Source: Lithodes maja (lineage: Eukaryota > Arthropoda > Malacostraca > Decapoda > Lithodidae). From it: a DNA stretch of 64,000 nt. A model generated the notes under the pieces. It ran no database searches, was not told the origin of the DNA, and worked only from the letters and a program-made list of their open reading frames with translations. Shown here piece after piece: positions 42,356-54,390 of this stretch (positions are counted from its first letter, which is position 1; every line of letters starts with the position of its first letter). The stretch spans positions 124,001 through 188,000 of the forward strand of contig JBAKBP010000756.1 of assembly GCA_037953745.1 (NCBI GenBank), read 5' to 3'. Position numbers and translations under genes: made by a program.

Positions 42356-42981
42356 TTAACCCGGGAACTGCGGGGAGACTCTTATGAGTTTTACTGGGTG
42401 ACTGCGGGGAGACTCTTATGATCCTAGGCCTAAAAAAAAACATTAAAAACACCTCAGTAGCATTTGAATTTTTTTTTTTTTTTTTTTTTTTTTTGCCCCC
42501 CGGCCATGCCACATATCACTCCTCCACATCCTTCCTTCCCCCCTTTCCCCCCCCCCCCCTTCAATTATCACCTATTTTCCCTGTTATTCCCTTATTCTTA
42601 GGTATATTTTTGGGCTAACATTAGCGAGTTGCTAGCAGGGTGTGGTCATCTGTGTGTCTAAGCGTGGGAAATAGCGGGAGATACAGAGAGAGGCCGCAGT
42701 GTCTCTCCAGGCTATGAAAGGGGAGGATGTAGAGCAGGCTGGCTCACACTTGATGAATGAAACTCTCGCTTTCATTTCACGATTTTTACCATCCAAACAC
42801 TTTTCCACTTGTTTTATTGTTGTAACATGTTACTATCCTCAGATTAAACGTAAAATAGGCGCATATGGATAAGTATTAATGATATTTATGGTAAAATAAA
42901 AATTTTAGTGAGGAAACAGTGTAAATACCTCCGCACAGGCGAATGGTGTATACTACCCCCTATGCGCAGTCCAGAGGTTAA
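42356..42981 (+). mobile_element. piggyBac-like TTAA MITE, copy 3
   Basis: The ends are CCCGGGAACTGCGGGGAGAC and GCGCAGTCCAGAGG, between TTAA sites, with a long T run inside. It splits the gag codons for LPSPV and KETVRREM. Confidence 0.8.
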
Positions 42982-43483
42982 GGAGACCGTTAGAAGGGAG
43001 ATGTGTTATCAGAGCCTAGATTACAAGACTTTCACACAGTGTTTTCAGGCGGAACTCTATAACATGGTAGGTCAAGATACCCCTGTGAAAGAATTGCCTA
43101 TGGCTACAGCTGCCTTCACGACACAGAGCGATAGTAGCCGATTTACCTGTAAATTGTGTAGCGGGAATAATCATCCCTGATACAAATGCTTTAAATATAA
43201 GACAGTTTCTCTCAAAGTAAAGAGAGCTAGGCAACTACGGCTCTGTGTCGGGTGTCTCTCCAGTGAACACGGTAGTAATGGGTGCACAAACTCTATTATT
43301 AAGAATTGTAAAATCTGCCGTGGCAAACATTTTCACTCCCTGTGCCAGAAGCAGAGAGGTGATATCGGCAGGTGGTGGTAGTAATAGAGAAGAGTCAACA
43401 CCTACAACCTCAACAACAATGTTCATAAGTATGAGTAAACAGACAGTGATTTTACCCACAGTTCAGCTGCCAGTAAAGGGTCT
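42982..43483 (+). pseudogene. BEL/Pao element A, gag zinc-knuckle region
   Basis: It contains KETVRREMCYQSLDY, the cysteine-rich CKLCSGNNHP and further CGVSLQ/CKICRGKHFHSLC type knuckles typical of BEL gag before the protease. Stops and a frameshift near 43180-43330 break the frame. It ends QLPVKG at 43483, where an RTE LINE is inserted. Confidence 0.7.
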
Positions 43484-45750
43484 ATCTACAGGTATCTATC
43501 TATTGCCTGACACCGTGATCCCCGAAGGGGTGGCCACGAATGAACCGCCCCCATGCACCTATGTCCCCAGTCAGTCGACGCCCCTCCTCCCAACCAGCAC
43601 CGCCTTCATTCATATACTTCCTCACTCCATCCTTCCACCTCTCCTTCGGCGCACCTCTCCCTCTCTGTCCTTCCACCTCGCTCTCGTACACCCTCTTAGT
43701 CATTCTCTCGCTTTCCATACGTTCCATATGGCCGAACCATCTCAAGTTGTTCCTTTTCACACTTTCCAGCACATCTACCTCCACTCCACACCTCCTTCTT
43801 ACTTCCTCATTCGTCTGTATATCCCTCCATTTAACTCTGCACGCAGTTCTCAAGTAACTCATTTCCACCTCTCTCACTCTTGGTCTGAGTCTCATCCCGA
43901 ACGTCCATGCTTTGCTTCCGTAAGTTAGTGTCGGGATTACCACACTGTCATGCAAGGACTTCTTCACTTCCATACTGACCACCCTATTTCTTGTTACTGC
44001 TCCAACGTTCCTACAACACTCTTCCCCTGTTGCACCCTCTCCCGCACTTCTTCATCCATAGTCCCATCTTTACTCAACACACTGCCCAGATACTTAAAAG
44101 AGTTGACGATCTCCATAGCCTGACCGTTCACTTCACCTCACACTCTGTGACTTCACCCCTTTCGAAGACCATAACCTTACTCTTCCCCGCATTTACCTTC
44201 AAATTCCGTTTTTTGCACACTGTTCCAAACTCATTTACCAGACCCTACAACTCCCATTCATTATCGCTCATCAGAACTGTATCATCCGCAAACAGCAGTA
44301 TAGGCAGCTTCCACTCATTTCCCTCCCTTATCAGCAATATACCAACATCCACTGCTCTTCCTAGTATTTCTTTCATGACTCCATCCATATAAACAGTAAA
44401 CAACCACGGGGACATCACACACCCCTGTTTCAACCCAACATTCAGGTCAAAGAACTCGCTCTGCTCACTCTCCACACGTACTGCCGCTTTTGCACTACAT
44501 GCTCTTCACTGCTTTCAGCAACTTGCCATCTACTCCGTATATTCTAAGTACTTTCCACATACCTGCTCTATCCACTCTGTCATAGGCCTTCTCCAAGCGC
44601 ATAAAGGCAACATACACCTTTTGTTGTTTCTCCAGATATTTCTCCACAACACAATTCAGGGTAAAAATCTGATCTACACATCCTCTTCCCTTCCTAAAAA
44701 CCTCCCTGCTCGTCGCCTATCCATTTCTCTCTTCTCACTCTCACTCTCTCAATCACTATCCTACTGTACACCTACCCTGCTACGCTTAAAAGACATATTC
44801 CTCGGTGGTTACCACACACTCCTCTTTCCCCTTTGCCCTTATATAGGGGGACTATTATGCCAGTCTTCCAGTCATCGGGTGCACTCCCCTTCTCCCATAC
44901 TAGTTTGCACATTTTCCATACCCATTTGAACACTATCTCACCACCATACCTCAACATTTCCCCGCACGCTCCATCTGTTTCTGGTGCTTTCAACTTCACT
45001 CTTTTCATGGCTTCCCACACTTCTGACCTCCTGATCCCCACCTCCTCCTCCACTACTTCTCCTCTTCTCCCTCCCATACCATATCCAACTATGTTTGCTG
45101 GCTCTTCATTCCTTACATTTAGCAACTCGTTGAAGTACTCCCTCCATCTTTTGACTCTCTCTTGCTTCTCGGCAAGCATTCTCCCATTCTTATCTTTCAC
45201 ACCCTTACTGTTTCCCTTGCTACCTTCCCAACTTACTTGACTTCTTTCCAGCACAGTTTCTTACACTCCCTCCAATTTACACTCAGATTCCTTCCAAATT
45301 CCTCATCTACTCTTCTCTTACTTTCTTTCACTAGTCTCTTCCCCACTCTCTTTCTCTCCACGTACCTCGCTCGTTTCTGCCTCTCCAAATCTTCATTCCC
45401 TCTACTACTCAACCACTCTCTATTTGTTTTCTTCTTGTCTTCCACAGCTATTTTTACCTCTTCTGTCCACCATGCTGTACCTTTCACTCCCCTCCCTCTT
45501 CTCCTCACTCCATACACCTCCTCACATGCTGCACAAATCTCTTCCTTAAACACCTTGCTCATCTCCTCCACTTCCTCCATATCTTCCAGGTCGAACCCAC
45601 CTAGTCGTCTTTCTACTGCTCTCCTGTACTCTTCCCTGATGTCCTCCTCCTGTAGCCTCTCCACCCTCTTCACGATTCCACCTTCCTCTCGCCTCCCTCC
45701 AGCTCTCCTCACCCACTTCTTTTGTATCCTAATTTTAGCTACTACTACAT
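43484..45750 (-). mobile_element. RTE-type LINE, second family, inserted in BEL element A
   Basis: The 3' tail (ATAGATA)n is at 43490 and the 5' side near 45717. AAAGGGT lies on both sides (43478 and 45755). Its open frames run on the minus strand (next entry). The element is 5'-truncated; no endonuclease domain is present. Confidence 0.75.
43500..45712 (-). pseudogene. RTE-type reverse transcriptase, broken ORF
   Basis: Four minus-strand open pieces line up. 45712-45233 has the linker WWTEEVKIAVEDKKK. 45254-44772 has RVKRWREYFNELLN, APDDWKTGIIVPLYKGKG and NHRGICLLSVAG. 44475-44245 has NVGLKQGCVMSPWLFTVYMD and the catalytic LLFADDTVLMSDN. 43982-43500 has the C-terminal VIPTLTYGSKAWTF, KRNNLRWFGHMERM and GRGAPKERWKDGV. 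These are the standard RTE/RTE-X blocks. At least three frame breaks separate them, so the copy cannot make a working enzyme. Confidence 0.78.
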
Positions 45751-48300
45751 AATAAAGGGTAAGTACAAGAAAACCATAAAGGTCAGATCGCTACTCGATC
45801 AGTGCTCGCAGAGGACTTTCGTGAAGATCTCTGTACTACCGTCCCTTTCTTATGAATCCAAGGGAACGGAACAATTGAGTCTTCATGGCTTCATCGGAAC
45901 ACAAACCTCTCATGAGTATCCTGTTGTAGTGCTGAAGTATATACATCGTGGCAGATTTCATCGTCTTGATGCAATAGTTGTCGATGATCTCCCCGAACAC
46001 AAGGTCGAAACTAGTCTAAAAATTGAAATCACTAGTTTACAGCGTCGTGGCATAAAATTGGCCGACTCGTACCTTACCGAGGCAGCACAATTGGAGCTAC
46101 TAATATGTGCCGACCAGTACTACAACATAGTGCGACATGGCTATAAAAGGGCCGGAAATTTGGTTTTACTTTCATCCAAATCCGGATATGTCCTTAGTGG
46201 TTCCTATGCGGCAACCACTTCTAGCTCCAGCACTGAGGTTGTTACAATACTTAAGGTGACAGTGACCCCAGCAGATCAATATATGTCTACTGGACAATTT
46301 CCATGTCATGAAGAATTAAGTGCTTTGTGGGATCTAGACCATATTGGTATCTCACCTAAAGAACATTCACAAGCCGAACGGCAAGCTTTGACCACATATG
46401 AGTAAACAGTCACGTATGATCCTGAAAGTCAGCAGTATCAGGTACGTCTGCCGTGGACCGAAGAAATGGGACAGTTGCCCACCAACAAAGGTTTGGCTGT
46501 GAGTAGATTATGAGGACTCAAGAAGAGATTTATTGCTGAACCTGGGTTTTGTAAACAGGTAATTTCTGATCAGTTGTCGCGTGGTTCCATTGAGGAAGTT
46601 CCATTCGGTGACTCTGGGTCATGTCACTATCTGGTGCATCATGGGATCATAAAGGAAAGCAGGACTACTCCGATGCGCATTGTATTTGATTGTTCCGCTA
46701 AGGTAAACCAGTACAAGTCCAGTCTGAACGACTGTCTGTACACGGGACCATCTTTAGTACCGGAGTTAGCTAAATTCTTGTTGAGATTCCTTCTGCATCA
46801 GTATGCGTGGGTCAGTGACATCGAGAAGGCCTTCTTGATGTTGAAACTACATGAAGACGACAGGGATTGCACCAGGTTCATCTGGCCAAAAGATACTCTT
46901 CGTCTGGATTCGCCTCTACGTTGTTATCGGTTCCGGGTTGTAATGTTTGGCGCTACCTTCTCCCAGTTTCTGCTGAACGCAACCATCCTAAAACATCTTT
47001 CCTTGTTTATGTAGACCAAAAAATCATATAAGAAATTAGGGCTGGGCTATATATCGATAACCTCCAAGGTACGGGGGACAATGAAGATTCCCTCGTCCGT
47101 GCATACGGTATGGCTCGTGAAGTTATGGACAATGCTCACTTGTTACTGCATCAATGGGCTACCAATAGTCCTGTTCTGAGAGAGGTGTTGCTAAAGGATG
47201 GTGTTGCTGCTGAACAGTAGGAACTGGTGAGAGTTCTTGGGCTAGTATGGGAGACGGCTTCTGATTATGTTTCATTTGGAGTTCAGTACACTCCGGTCGA
47301 GCATGTGACAAAGCGTGAGTGTTTGAGATTTTCTGCCAAACTCTTTGATCCTTTGGGTGTTGTGTTGCCACTGTCTATAAAGTTTATAATATTTCTCCAG
47401 CAATTGAGGAGACTAAAGTTGGATTGGGACAAAGATCTTTCTGAGGACTTGAACACGGAATGGCTGGTGATTGAAGATGATCTGGTGCTCTGTCGTAGCA
47501 TTAAGTTCGCTCGGAGAGTTGTGTACGATTATACTGTATCCCTACATGCATTTGCTGATGCAGTATAGCATATGGGACTGCTGTGTATCTTGTTGGGTCA
47601 TAAGGCAGCCATTTGGTCATGACAAAGGCCAAAGTCGCACCAATCAAGTTCCTTTCTATCCCCAAAATGGAATTAACTGCAGTTTTGCTTGCCGCAAGAA
47701 TTGTAAACTTTATTGAGGTAGCCTGTAAGGATAAACTTTGTATCTCTGAAACCTATGTGTGGAGTGACAGTCAGATTACCCTACACTGGATTAATAGCAA
47801 AAAGAAGTTACCGCATCGACGAGATACATGCCCTAGTCCGGACTGCTCATTTCCGGTATGTGTCGACTAAAGAGAACCCAAGTGATATGGTATCTCGAGG
47901 CGTGTCTGCTAAGTATTTGAGTTCTTCTGCGTTGTGGTGGAATGGGCCACTTTGGCTTCCGAGCCCTGATGGATGGCCAGAAAATATAGTTCTCAAAGAG
48001 CAGCCCGCTGGTATCGTGACCCAAACCGTAGGCACGGTGCCCCAAGATGACACACAGTTATGGGATTGGGACAGATATAGCAGCTACGAAAGATTGCAGC
48101 GTGTCACGGCATGGGTGATACATTTCGTGAAAAATTTGAGGGCAAAAATAAATGGCCTGCCTCCCACAGGTAGTGCTCACCTCAACATAGAAGTCATTAG
48201 AACTGCAGACAACATTCTACTCAAATTATGCCAAAAAGAAAGTTATTCGCAGGAGTACTCAATATTGGTGAAGGGTGAACAGTCCAGAAATAATTTAATT
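45751..48300 (+). pseudogene. BEL/Pao element A, pol (protease, RT, RNase H)
   Basis: After the RTE insertion the BEL reading resumes with VRSLLDQCSQRTFV, an aspartic-protease active-site region (here LLDQ rather than the usual D-S/T-G). Next come the Peptidase_A17-type segment (IVVDDLPEHKVE, RHGYKRAGNLVLLSS), reverse transcriptase blocks (TPMRIVFDCSAK, WVSDIEKAFLMLKL, LYIDNLQGTGDNE) and RNase H (VWSDSQITLHWI). The segment ENPSDMVSRGV leads toward integrase. Stops occur after LTTYE, LSRL, LSLFM and AEQ. The chain is lost at about 48300, where RTE sequence begins, so the integrase core is absent. Confidence 0.82.
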
Positions 48301-49330
48301 TGCCAGTTGTTTATGGATGGTGTGGTGAGGGAGGTGAAAAGGAGAACTATGGGAAGAGGATTAGGTTTAGTAGGAAAGATTGGTAGAGATTGGGAGTTGA
48401 ATCAGTTGCTGTTCGCTGATGACACAGCATTGGTGGCGGATTCTGAGGAGAAACTGCAGCGGGTAGTCAAAGAGTTTGGTGGGGTTTGTGGAAGGAGGAA
48501 ACTGAAGGTGAATGTCAATAAAAGTAAAGTAATGGTGTGTAATAGGGGTAATCATAGGGTGAATCTAGATGTGAGGCTGGATGGGGAAATATTGGAACAA
48601 GTAGAGTGTTTAAAATATCTAGGAGGAACGATAAGCAGAAGTGGAGGTATGGACATGGAAGTAAAACAGAGTATGTGAAGGAAGGAAGGTTTTCAGAGAA
48701 ATGGGAACTATGTGGAAGACGAGAAATCTCGGAATGAAAATAAAAAGTGCAATGTATCAAGGAATTGTTGTGCCAACAGTTATGTATGGGGCTGAGACAT
48801 GGGCTCTGAAGAAAAAGGAGAGAAGAAAGCTGGATGTAATGGAGATGAGCTGCTTGAGGAGTATGTGTGGAGTTACTCATAGAGAAGGATTGAGGAATGA
48901 AGAGATATGTAGGAGAGTGGGGCAGCAGGAACATTTGTCAGCCAGAGTAAACAGAAGGGTGCTGAGCTGGTATGGTCATGTTGAACGAATGGGAGATGAA
49001 AGGCTTACAAAGAGAATATGTGAGTCAGATACAAGGGAAATAGAAGGGCAGGAGGATCCCCACTGAGATGGAGAGACTGTGTAAGACAAGCTTTGGATGA
49101 TAGAGGAATTACTATAGATCAGGCAAAGGAAGTGGTAATAAACAGGGATGAATGGAGAATGCTTGTGAATAGTTGAGTGAAAACGTGGTCATTTGGGGGA
49201 AGGGGTCGGGCACAAGTTGGACTAGATAATAGTCCATCAGGCTCCTGGCCCGGGGAGACGATTAATATGAAGGGTGCGACTGGAAGTGTGGTGGGCAGGC
49301 TTGTGGCTTTGGCTTGTGTTTTGGTGAGAT
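48301..49330 (+). pseudogene. RTE-type LINE 3' half fused to BEL pol
   Basis: From 48301 the frame of BEL pol runs on, without a stop, into QLFMDGVVREVKRR, LLFADDTALVADSEEKLQ, KLKVNVNKSKVMVCN and LKYLGGTISRSGG. After a stop at 48676 it continues in another frame with MYGAETWALKKKERRK and RVLSWYGHVERMGDERL. The 3' UTR (to about 49330) matches 62095-62300. The (TAGA)n tail is missing. Either this is a truncated RTE insertion or a deletion joined two elements. Confidence 0.72.
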
Positions 49331-50005
49331 AATTCCCCTCCATTGCTTTCTACCACTCCTACACATGTGTCCCAACTCCTCAATTATCAGGTATTTTCAC
49401 TTCCGATATTTATCGAGTATTTTCATGTGAGGACGGGTGGGAGAGAGAAGCCGGTATCACACAAGTGCTTTTTCCCTCAACATTTATCCTCAACACTGGT
49501 CTGGCAGCTCATGAAGTCAACATTTAAAATATTTTGGTTGCCTAAATTTTTCTGCCATCAGTCTAGTTTCCGATACCAGTGCCAAATATTCCTGAAATGT
49601 TGCCAGAAAAATTTTGATCATCGAATGTTGACTATAAAAGCTCTCGTGTGATACCAGTTAGAGGGGTGGTGGAGGAGTGTATCTCCAACCCTCCAAGCCA
49701 GTCAGAGTCCATCCCTTGTCTCTCAGAATGCTCCGAGACAAGACAGAGGGAGATGTTTGTCTCACCACTCAAGGTCAGATTACGATCGCGGGGCTAAAAT
49801 ATACGATTTTCACCAGCCAATTGCTGTTACCACTTGTTTTATTGCTTTCCAATGTTCATATGTTCATATTAAAAGTAAAATAGGTGCATATGGATAAGTA
49901 TTAATTATATATAAGGTAAATTGACGATTTTAGTCAGGAATGAATCAGAATACCTTCGCATGGCGGGCACTTTCCAATACCATAGCTTAGCAGCTGCCGA
50001 GTTAA
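49325..50005 (+). mobile_element. piggyBac-like TTAA MITE remnant, with a nested MITE
   Basis: ATAATTCCCCTCCATTGCTT and AAATAGGTGCATATGGATAA are interior words of the CCCGGGANCTGCGG family. The right end runs to GCCGAGTTAA. The left end is lost. A second MITE is nested at 49449-49660. Confidence 0.55.
49449..49660. mobile_element. TTAA MITE (CCGGTATCACACGAG family), copy 2
   Basis: CCGGTATCACACAAGTGCTT and GCTCTCGTGTGATACCAG lie at the ends. It is about 90 percent similar by eye to 27321-27537. Confidence 0.78.
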
Positions 50006-50044
50006 TAGGCCCCAATAGCACTTAAAACAAAGGAATATGTGATT

Positions 50045-50607
50045 AAGTGAGATAATTCCCCTCCATACCTCCTATCACTCCTCCACATTTGTTAAAACCC
50101 TCTCCTTCACCCTCCCCCCCTTCAATTATCACCTATTTTTCCTATCATTCCCTTGTTTATTGGTTTATTTACCGCGTCAATATCTCCAACCCAATTCTAA
50201 GGTGTTGTCATGCGCCTATTCAGTGTGTGGGAAGAGAGAGAGTGAAAGAGAGCCTCACAGAGGCTTCAGTCTGCCTTTAGCCTTCGAGAGAGGAGGATGT
50301 AGGGCTCGCGCATCTCTCACCTCACGACTGGACGGTCGGCAATAATTAGCTTTTTTCACCCCCCAAATACTATTCCCACTTGTTTTATTGCCGTTACATG
50401 TTAATATCTTCATTATAAACGTAAAATAGGCACATATGAATAAGTAATAACAATATTTATCGTAAAATGACGATTTTAGGTGGGAATGAAGCCTAAAATC
50501 GTCGCCTGGCAGTATGGTGTTCATGACTAATAGCTCGTGCTTTAAAGGTTAAGAGTCTGGCCACATTTGCCCAGTAGAACCTTTTAAGAGTCTGGCCTCA
50601 GTCCAGA
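50045..50607 (+). mobile_element. piggyBac-like TTAA MITE remnant, second copy
   Basis: It shares ATAATTCCCCTCCATACCTC, CAATTATCACCTATTTTTCC and the right end TCAGTCCAGAGGTTAA. The left terminus is not recognisable. Confidence 0.55.
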
Positions 50608-50609
50608 GG

Positions 50610-51880
50610 TTAAAGGAAGGAAAAATATGTCCCGACTTGTCTGCGGCACTGCATGCTTGGAATTAGCAGGTTCCCACAAATATTATCGGGGAACCTGACA
50701 CTCGCTCTCCAACCACCACTGCCATAAGTTCTATTTGTCTTCTTTGTCGAAACAGTATTAAGATCCAATTCTTACAATTTAGTTAACCATTTAATTTACG
50801 TTTTCTATGTCATCAGTTACTCCATTTTCTATTATGTAACCAACCAGTTATATAAAATATATACATATAATATGCATAATAGAAGTATGTGTTTAAATTA
50901 TATACTCCATTTTTGTTAGTTATAATAAATCTGATCAACGTATAATTATTAATGCCATGTTATGACTGGGAAATTAATAATTATCAACCTAGGTAATTTC
51001 TCAGATATAAATAACCCTGCGGTCATTCCCTCACAAGTAAACAAACGGGAAAGAAGTCCGTCCGTCAATAGATTGAATCAATCATCTATTATCACCGCCA
51101 TCCAGCCTTCTATAAGGTTCTCTCCTCTACCTAACAGCTAAGATTTTTATGTAGTACAATCATTGGGCCCATATTATGTATTTAAGATCTAATAAACCAT
51201 GAAATTAACATCGAATGATAAGGTAATTTTCAGTTATTCATTCTGTTCTATATTTATAATATTTTCAATACTGATTGTTGAAACAGTCCCAACAAATAAT
51301 GGTCCTTCTAACCTACCATATAATGGTTCTTCAGATGTTGGTTACTTTAATAATGTTTAGTTTTCATTCTCACTCTTGAAGTTTGTTCCAGTTTCACATT
51401 TCCTCAATTTTGTTCGATTTTCCATTTTCCTTATTCACTTTCCTGTCCTCATTTCCCCCACTGTTCGTTTTCGGCTGCATATTTCTCGTGGCCGGGAGTG
51501 TTGCCGTACTAGGGCAAATTTGTACATAGGCCTAATATACGTTGATCAGCTTAGTATTTTCTGCAACGTTAGGAGGATTAGGTCTAGATTTACAGTTGCT
51601 GGGGCTATGGGGTTCAACATGCAAGAGATACTGAGAAGGGGAAGGATATTTAAGGGAATGATCAGGGATTACGTTGCCGGTTTTTAATACAATTCTGCCA
51701 TGTTAGGATAACATCTTTAGGCCTAATATAATAGTGGGGAAAAGTAATGACACCGGGAATACTGTACTTTTTTTTGTGTAGCCTAGCAATTTTCCATCAT
51801 GACTGCCACCCTTCCTGAATTAAAAAAAGAGAAAGGGGATCGCTAGGGGGTGTCTAACTAGGCTCACAAAAGATATTAAT
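50610..51880. other. AT-rich sequence, nothing firmly recognised
   Basis: A 103-codon open frame at 51376-51687 starts MKFVPVSHFLNFVRF. It has no recognisable domain or splice context. It may be part of a BEL leader but cannot be called. Confidence 0.35.
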
Positions 51881-51883
51881 GCA

Positions 51884-52312
51884 TTTTGGTTGACATAGAA
51901 CAAATTGCGGGGAACAACGATGAGTACTCCGAATCAATGGAGATACTGGTAGCTAAATTGGAGGAGCTAATCAAACCCCGTCCTTCCTCTAAAAGTCCTA
52001 CAAAACCAGCCGGTGTTAAATTACTAACTATTCATCTCCCGAAATTTGGGGGTGACCCGGCTCTATGGACGGGGTTCTGGGACCTCTTCCGCTGCACCAT
52101 CCATGACTATTCGGAGTTGTCAGAAATACAGAAATTTACGTATTTGTGTGGGCAGCTGGAAGGGGAAGCCCAGAAGCTGTTAGGGGTTCAATTTAGTAGC
52201 CGGTAGCTATGTCACCGCAGTAGCCATGCTAGAAAAAACGTATGGTCAGCCCTTCAGAGTAAAAGCCGCTTACATTACAAATTTGTGTGATTTACCCGCT
52301 CCAGCTTACGAG
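51884..52312 (+). pseudogene. BEL/Pao element C, gag fragment
   Basis: This third BEL copy starts in gag: VDIEQIAGNNDEYSESME, KLEELIKPRPSSKSP, LTIHLPKFGGDPALWTGFWD and IQKFTYLCGQLEGEA. A frame break near 52200 is followed by AAVAMLEKTYGQPFRVKAA and the end LPAPAYE at the MITE insertion. It clearly belongs to a different BEL family from A and B, because only the core block (GDP-LWTGFWD) is shared. Gag continues for a few dozen codons beyond the insertion (54525-54620, HALKHFYASFES). Confidence 0.75.
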
Positions 52313-52345
52313 GTACACTCGACCAAAAAATAATCTTTACACTAA

Positions 52346-54390
52346 TGCTGGGGTCACACATTCACGTATATCGCTCCCGTATGCTCCCGTCAGGCGTGAT
52401 CGCCAATTTTGTGTAATGACGGGCGTAGTCCGGCCGTGTACGCCCGTATAGAGGAAGACTATTGCACTACCCGACATACGTACCGTAACGGGGCCAGTGT
52501 TACGTCAGACGTAATGTAGTCGTATGGAGTTACGTACGTGCTTGCGACTTGCGTAAGCATGTCCCCGTTAGTCCGCCTGGGCTGCCCGATTTGCGGAACA
52601 CAGGCCACGCCCATGGCCACGCCCCCACAATACCTACGTAGCTGAGGCCGTACGTCTTGTGAGTTTGTAGGCATTACGTGGACCGTGTCCGGACAATCGT
52701 AGGCACACCCGTCTGTCCAAACACAGACAAAGACAGTCTTTGTCAACCACGTAGGTCTGGGTTGGAATCTGGGAACTACAAAAGGGCAGGAATGGCCACA
52801 CCATTCCCATTCCCAGTCCTTCATCGGCACCATGAACAACATCGCGGAATTCATCCTGGAGGAGTTCAATTTTGTGAACTCCCTTTATAGAGGAAAGACC
52901 ATTCACCCGCTGAGTGCCAGCCAATTTTGACGGTGTGCTTCTGCCAGTGCCAGAGTTTTTTTGTTTTTTTTGGCTAAATCTATCAAGTTGGGAGAGAAAG
53001 GAAGGATAATGTTAAAAAAAACACTCCCCTTGTCCATTTTCGCCAGAAATCAGGTCCCCGATGGTCCCGAAAGTAGCTGAAAAGACACTATAGACTACAG
53101 AGACTTTTATGGTATCGGAATGTATGGGTGGGAGGGTGATGGGAGGGTGGTTTTCGGGTTGGTTGGGGGAAGGTAGAAGGGTAATTGACTTGTGTTACAC
53201 ATATGAAGCCGATTGGTGAGGTAGTTTCGCCACCACGGATTTTCCTTTTTTTCCTTATCTTCGTACGGATACGCTGGAAGTGGATGGTGGGAGGCGGTTG
53301 GGGGTGTGGTGGGGGGAAGGCAGAAGGGTAAGGGACTTGTCACACAAATATGGAACCGATTGGTGAGGTAGTTTCGCCGCCACAGATTTGTCTTTTTGTC
53401 CTTATCTTCGTACGGATACGCTGGAAGTGGGTGGTGGGAGGCGGTTGGGGGTGTGGTGGGGGGAAGGCAGAAGGGTAAGGGACTTGTCACACAAATATGG
53501 AACCGATTGGTGAGGTAGTTTCGCCGCCACAGATTTTTCTTTTTTTCCTTATCTTCGTACGGATACGCTGGAAGTGGGTGGTTGGAGGTGGTTGGGGGTG
53601 TGGTGGGGGGAAGGCAGAAGGGTAAGGGACTTGTCACACAAATATGGACCCGATTGGTGCAGTCGTTTCGCCGCCACAGATTTTCCTTTTTTTTCCTTCT
53701 GACGGGACCGACAGTCAACGAGTGGGTGGGAGGAGGGATTTGGGATTTTTGTGGTGGGTAGCCTAAAGGGTAAGGTACATGTGGTAAAAATATGAAAGCC
53801 ATAGGTGCAGTCGTTTCGCTGCTACGATTTGTTTTCGGCAGGGTGCAGAGGGTGGCAGGGCTTGTTGGTTGCTGCTCCGGTGTGGTGAGAGGTGTGACGG
53901 AGTGTCCCCCGCTGGTCCCCCGTGACCCAACCATACAACGGTGCCGCATCTTCCCGCCAACACGTAGTGTGGCGGTGTTGCCAGATGCGGCCGGACTTAC
54001 TTTCACTTTCACGTTTTACGTGAACATTGTACGATTGGCGGAAGAAACTTACGTTTTACCTGTCTAGCTGCTACGTTTTACGTGGCTGCACCCGTAATAC
54101 GTAGCAGCTAGACAGGTAAAACGTATGCATTCCCAACTTTTTACATACGTGAGCACGAGCCCCGTATCCGATTCGCAATCCAAAGGATACCGGGCGACCT
54201 TGGCCGCACCAACCACCTACAAGACCAGCGTGGCTACACCCGCCATGCGTACCAACCCCCACGACTAGACACAATTTCATTTAAGTTTTGCGTACTAAGC
54301 CCTTACGTTTTACGTATTCGGTTGCCAACTACCAATAAACCTTCGTACGGGAGCATACAGGAGCATATACGTGAATGTGTGACCCCAGCA
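52346..54390. mobile_element. PIF/Harbinger-type non-autonomous transposon, 2.05 kb
   Basis: The inverted ends TGCTGGGGTCACACATTCAC and GTGAATGTGTGACCCCAGCA sit between TAA duplications (52343-52345 and 54391-54393), as in PIF/Harbinger elements. No transposase is recognisable. A short frame MNNIAEFILEEFNFVN (52831) may be a leftover. The copy at 2920 provides the empty site. Confidence 0.8.
53130..53860. repeat. 147-bp tandem repeat, about 5 units, in the Harbinger-type element
   Basis: The block around CTTGTCACACAAATATGGAA recurs at 53336, 53483 and 53630 (period 147). More diverged outer units lie near 53190 and 53781. Each has GTTTCGCCGCCACAG and CGTACGGATACGCTGG. Confidence 0.85.

Noticed and set aside
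45162..45752. Plus-strand Ser/Leu-rich open frames over 43.2-45.7 kb
   Set aside because: They are antisense shadows of the minus-strand RTE reverse transcriptase.
53107..54012. 301-codon Pro-rich protein as a host gene
   Set aside because: It is produced by 147-bp tandem repeats within a transposon, with no splice or domain support.
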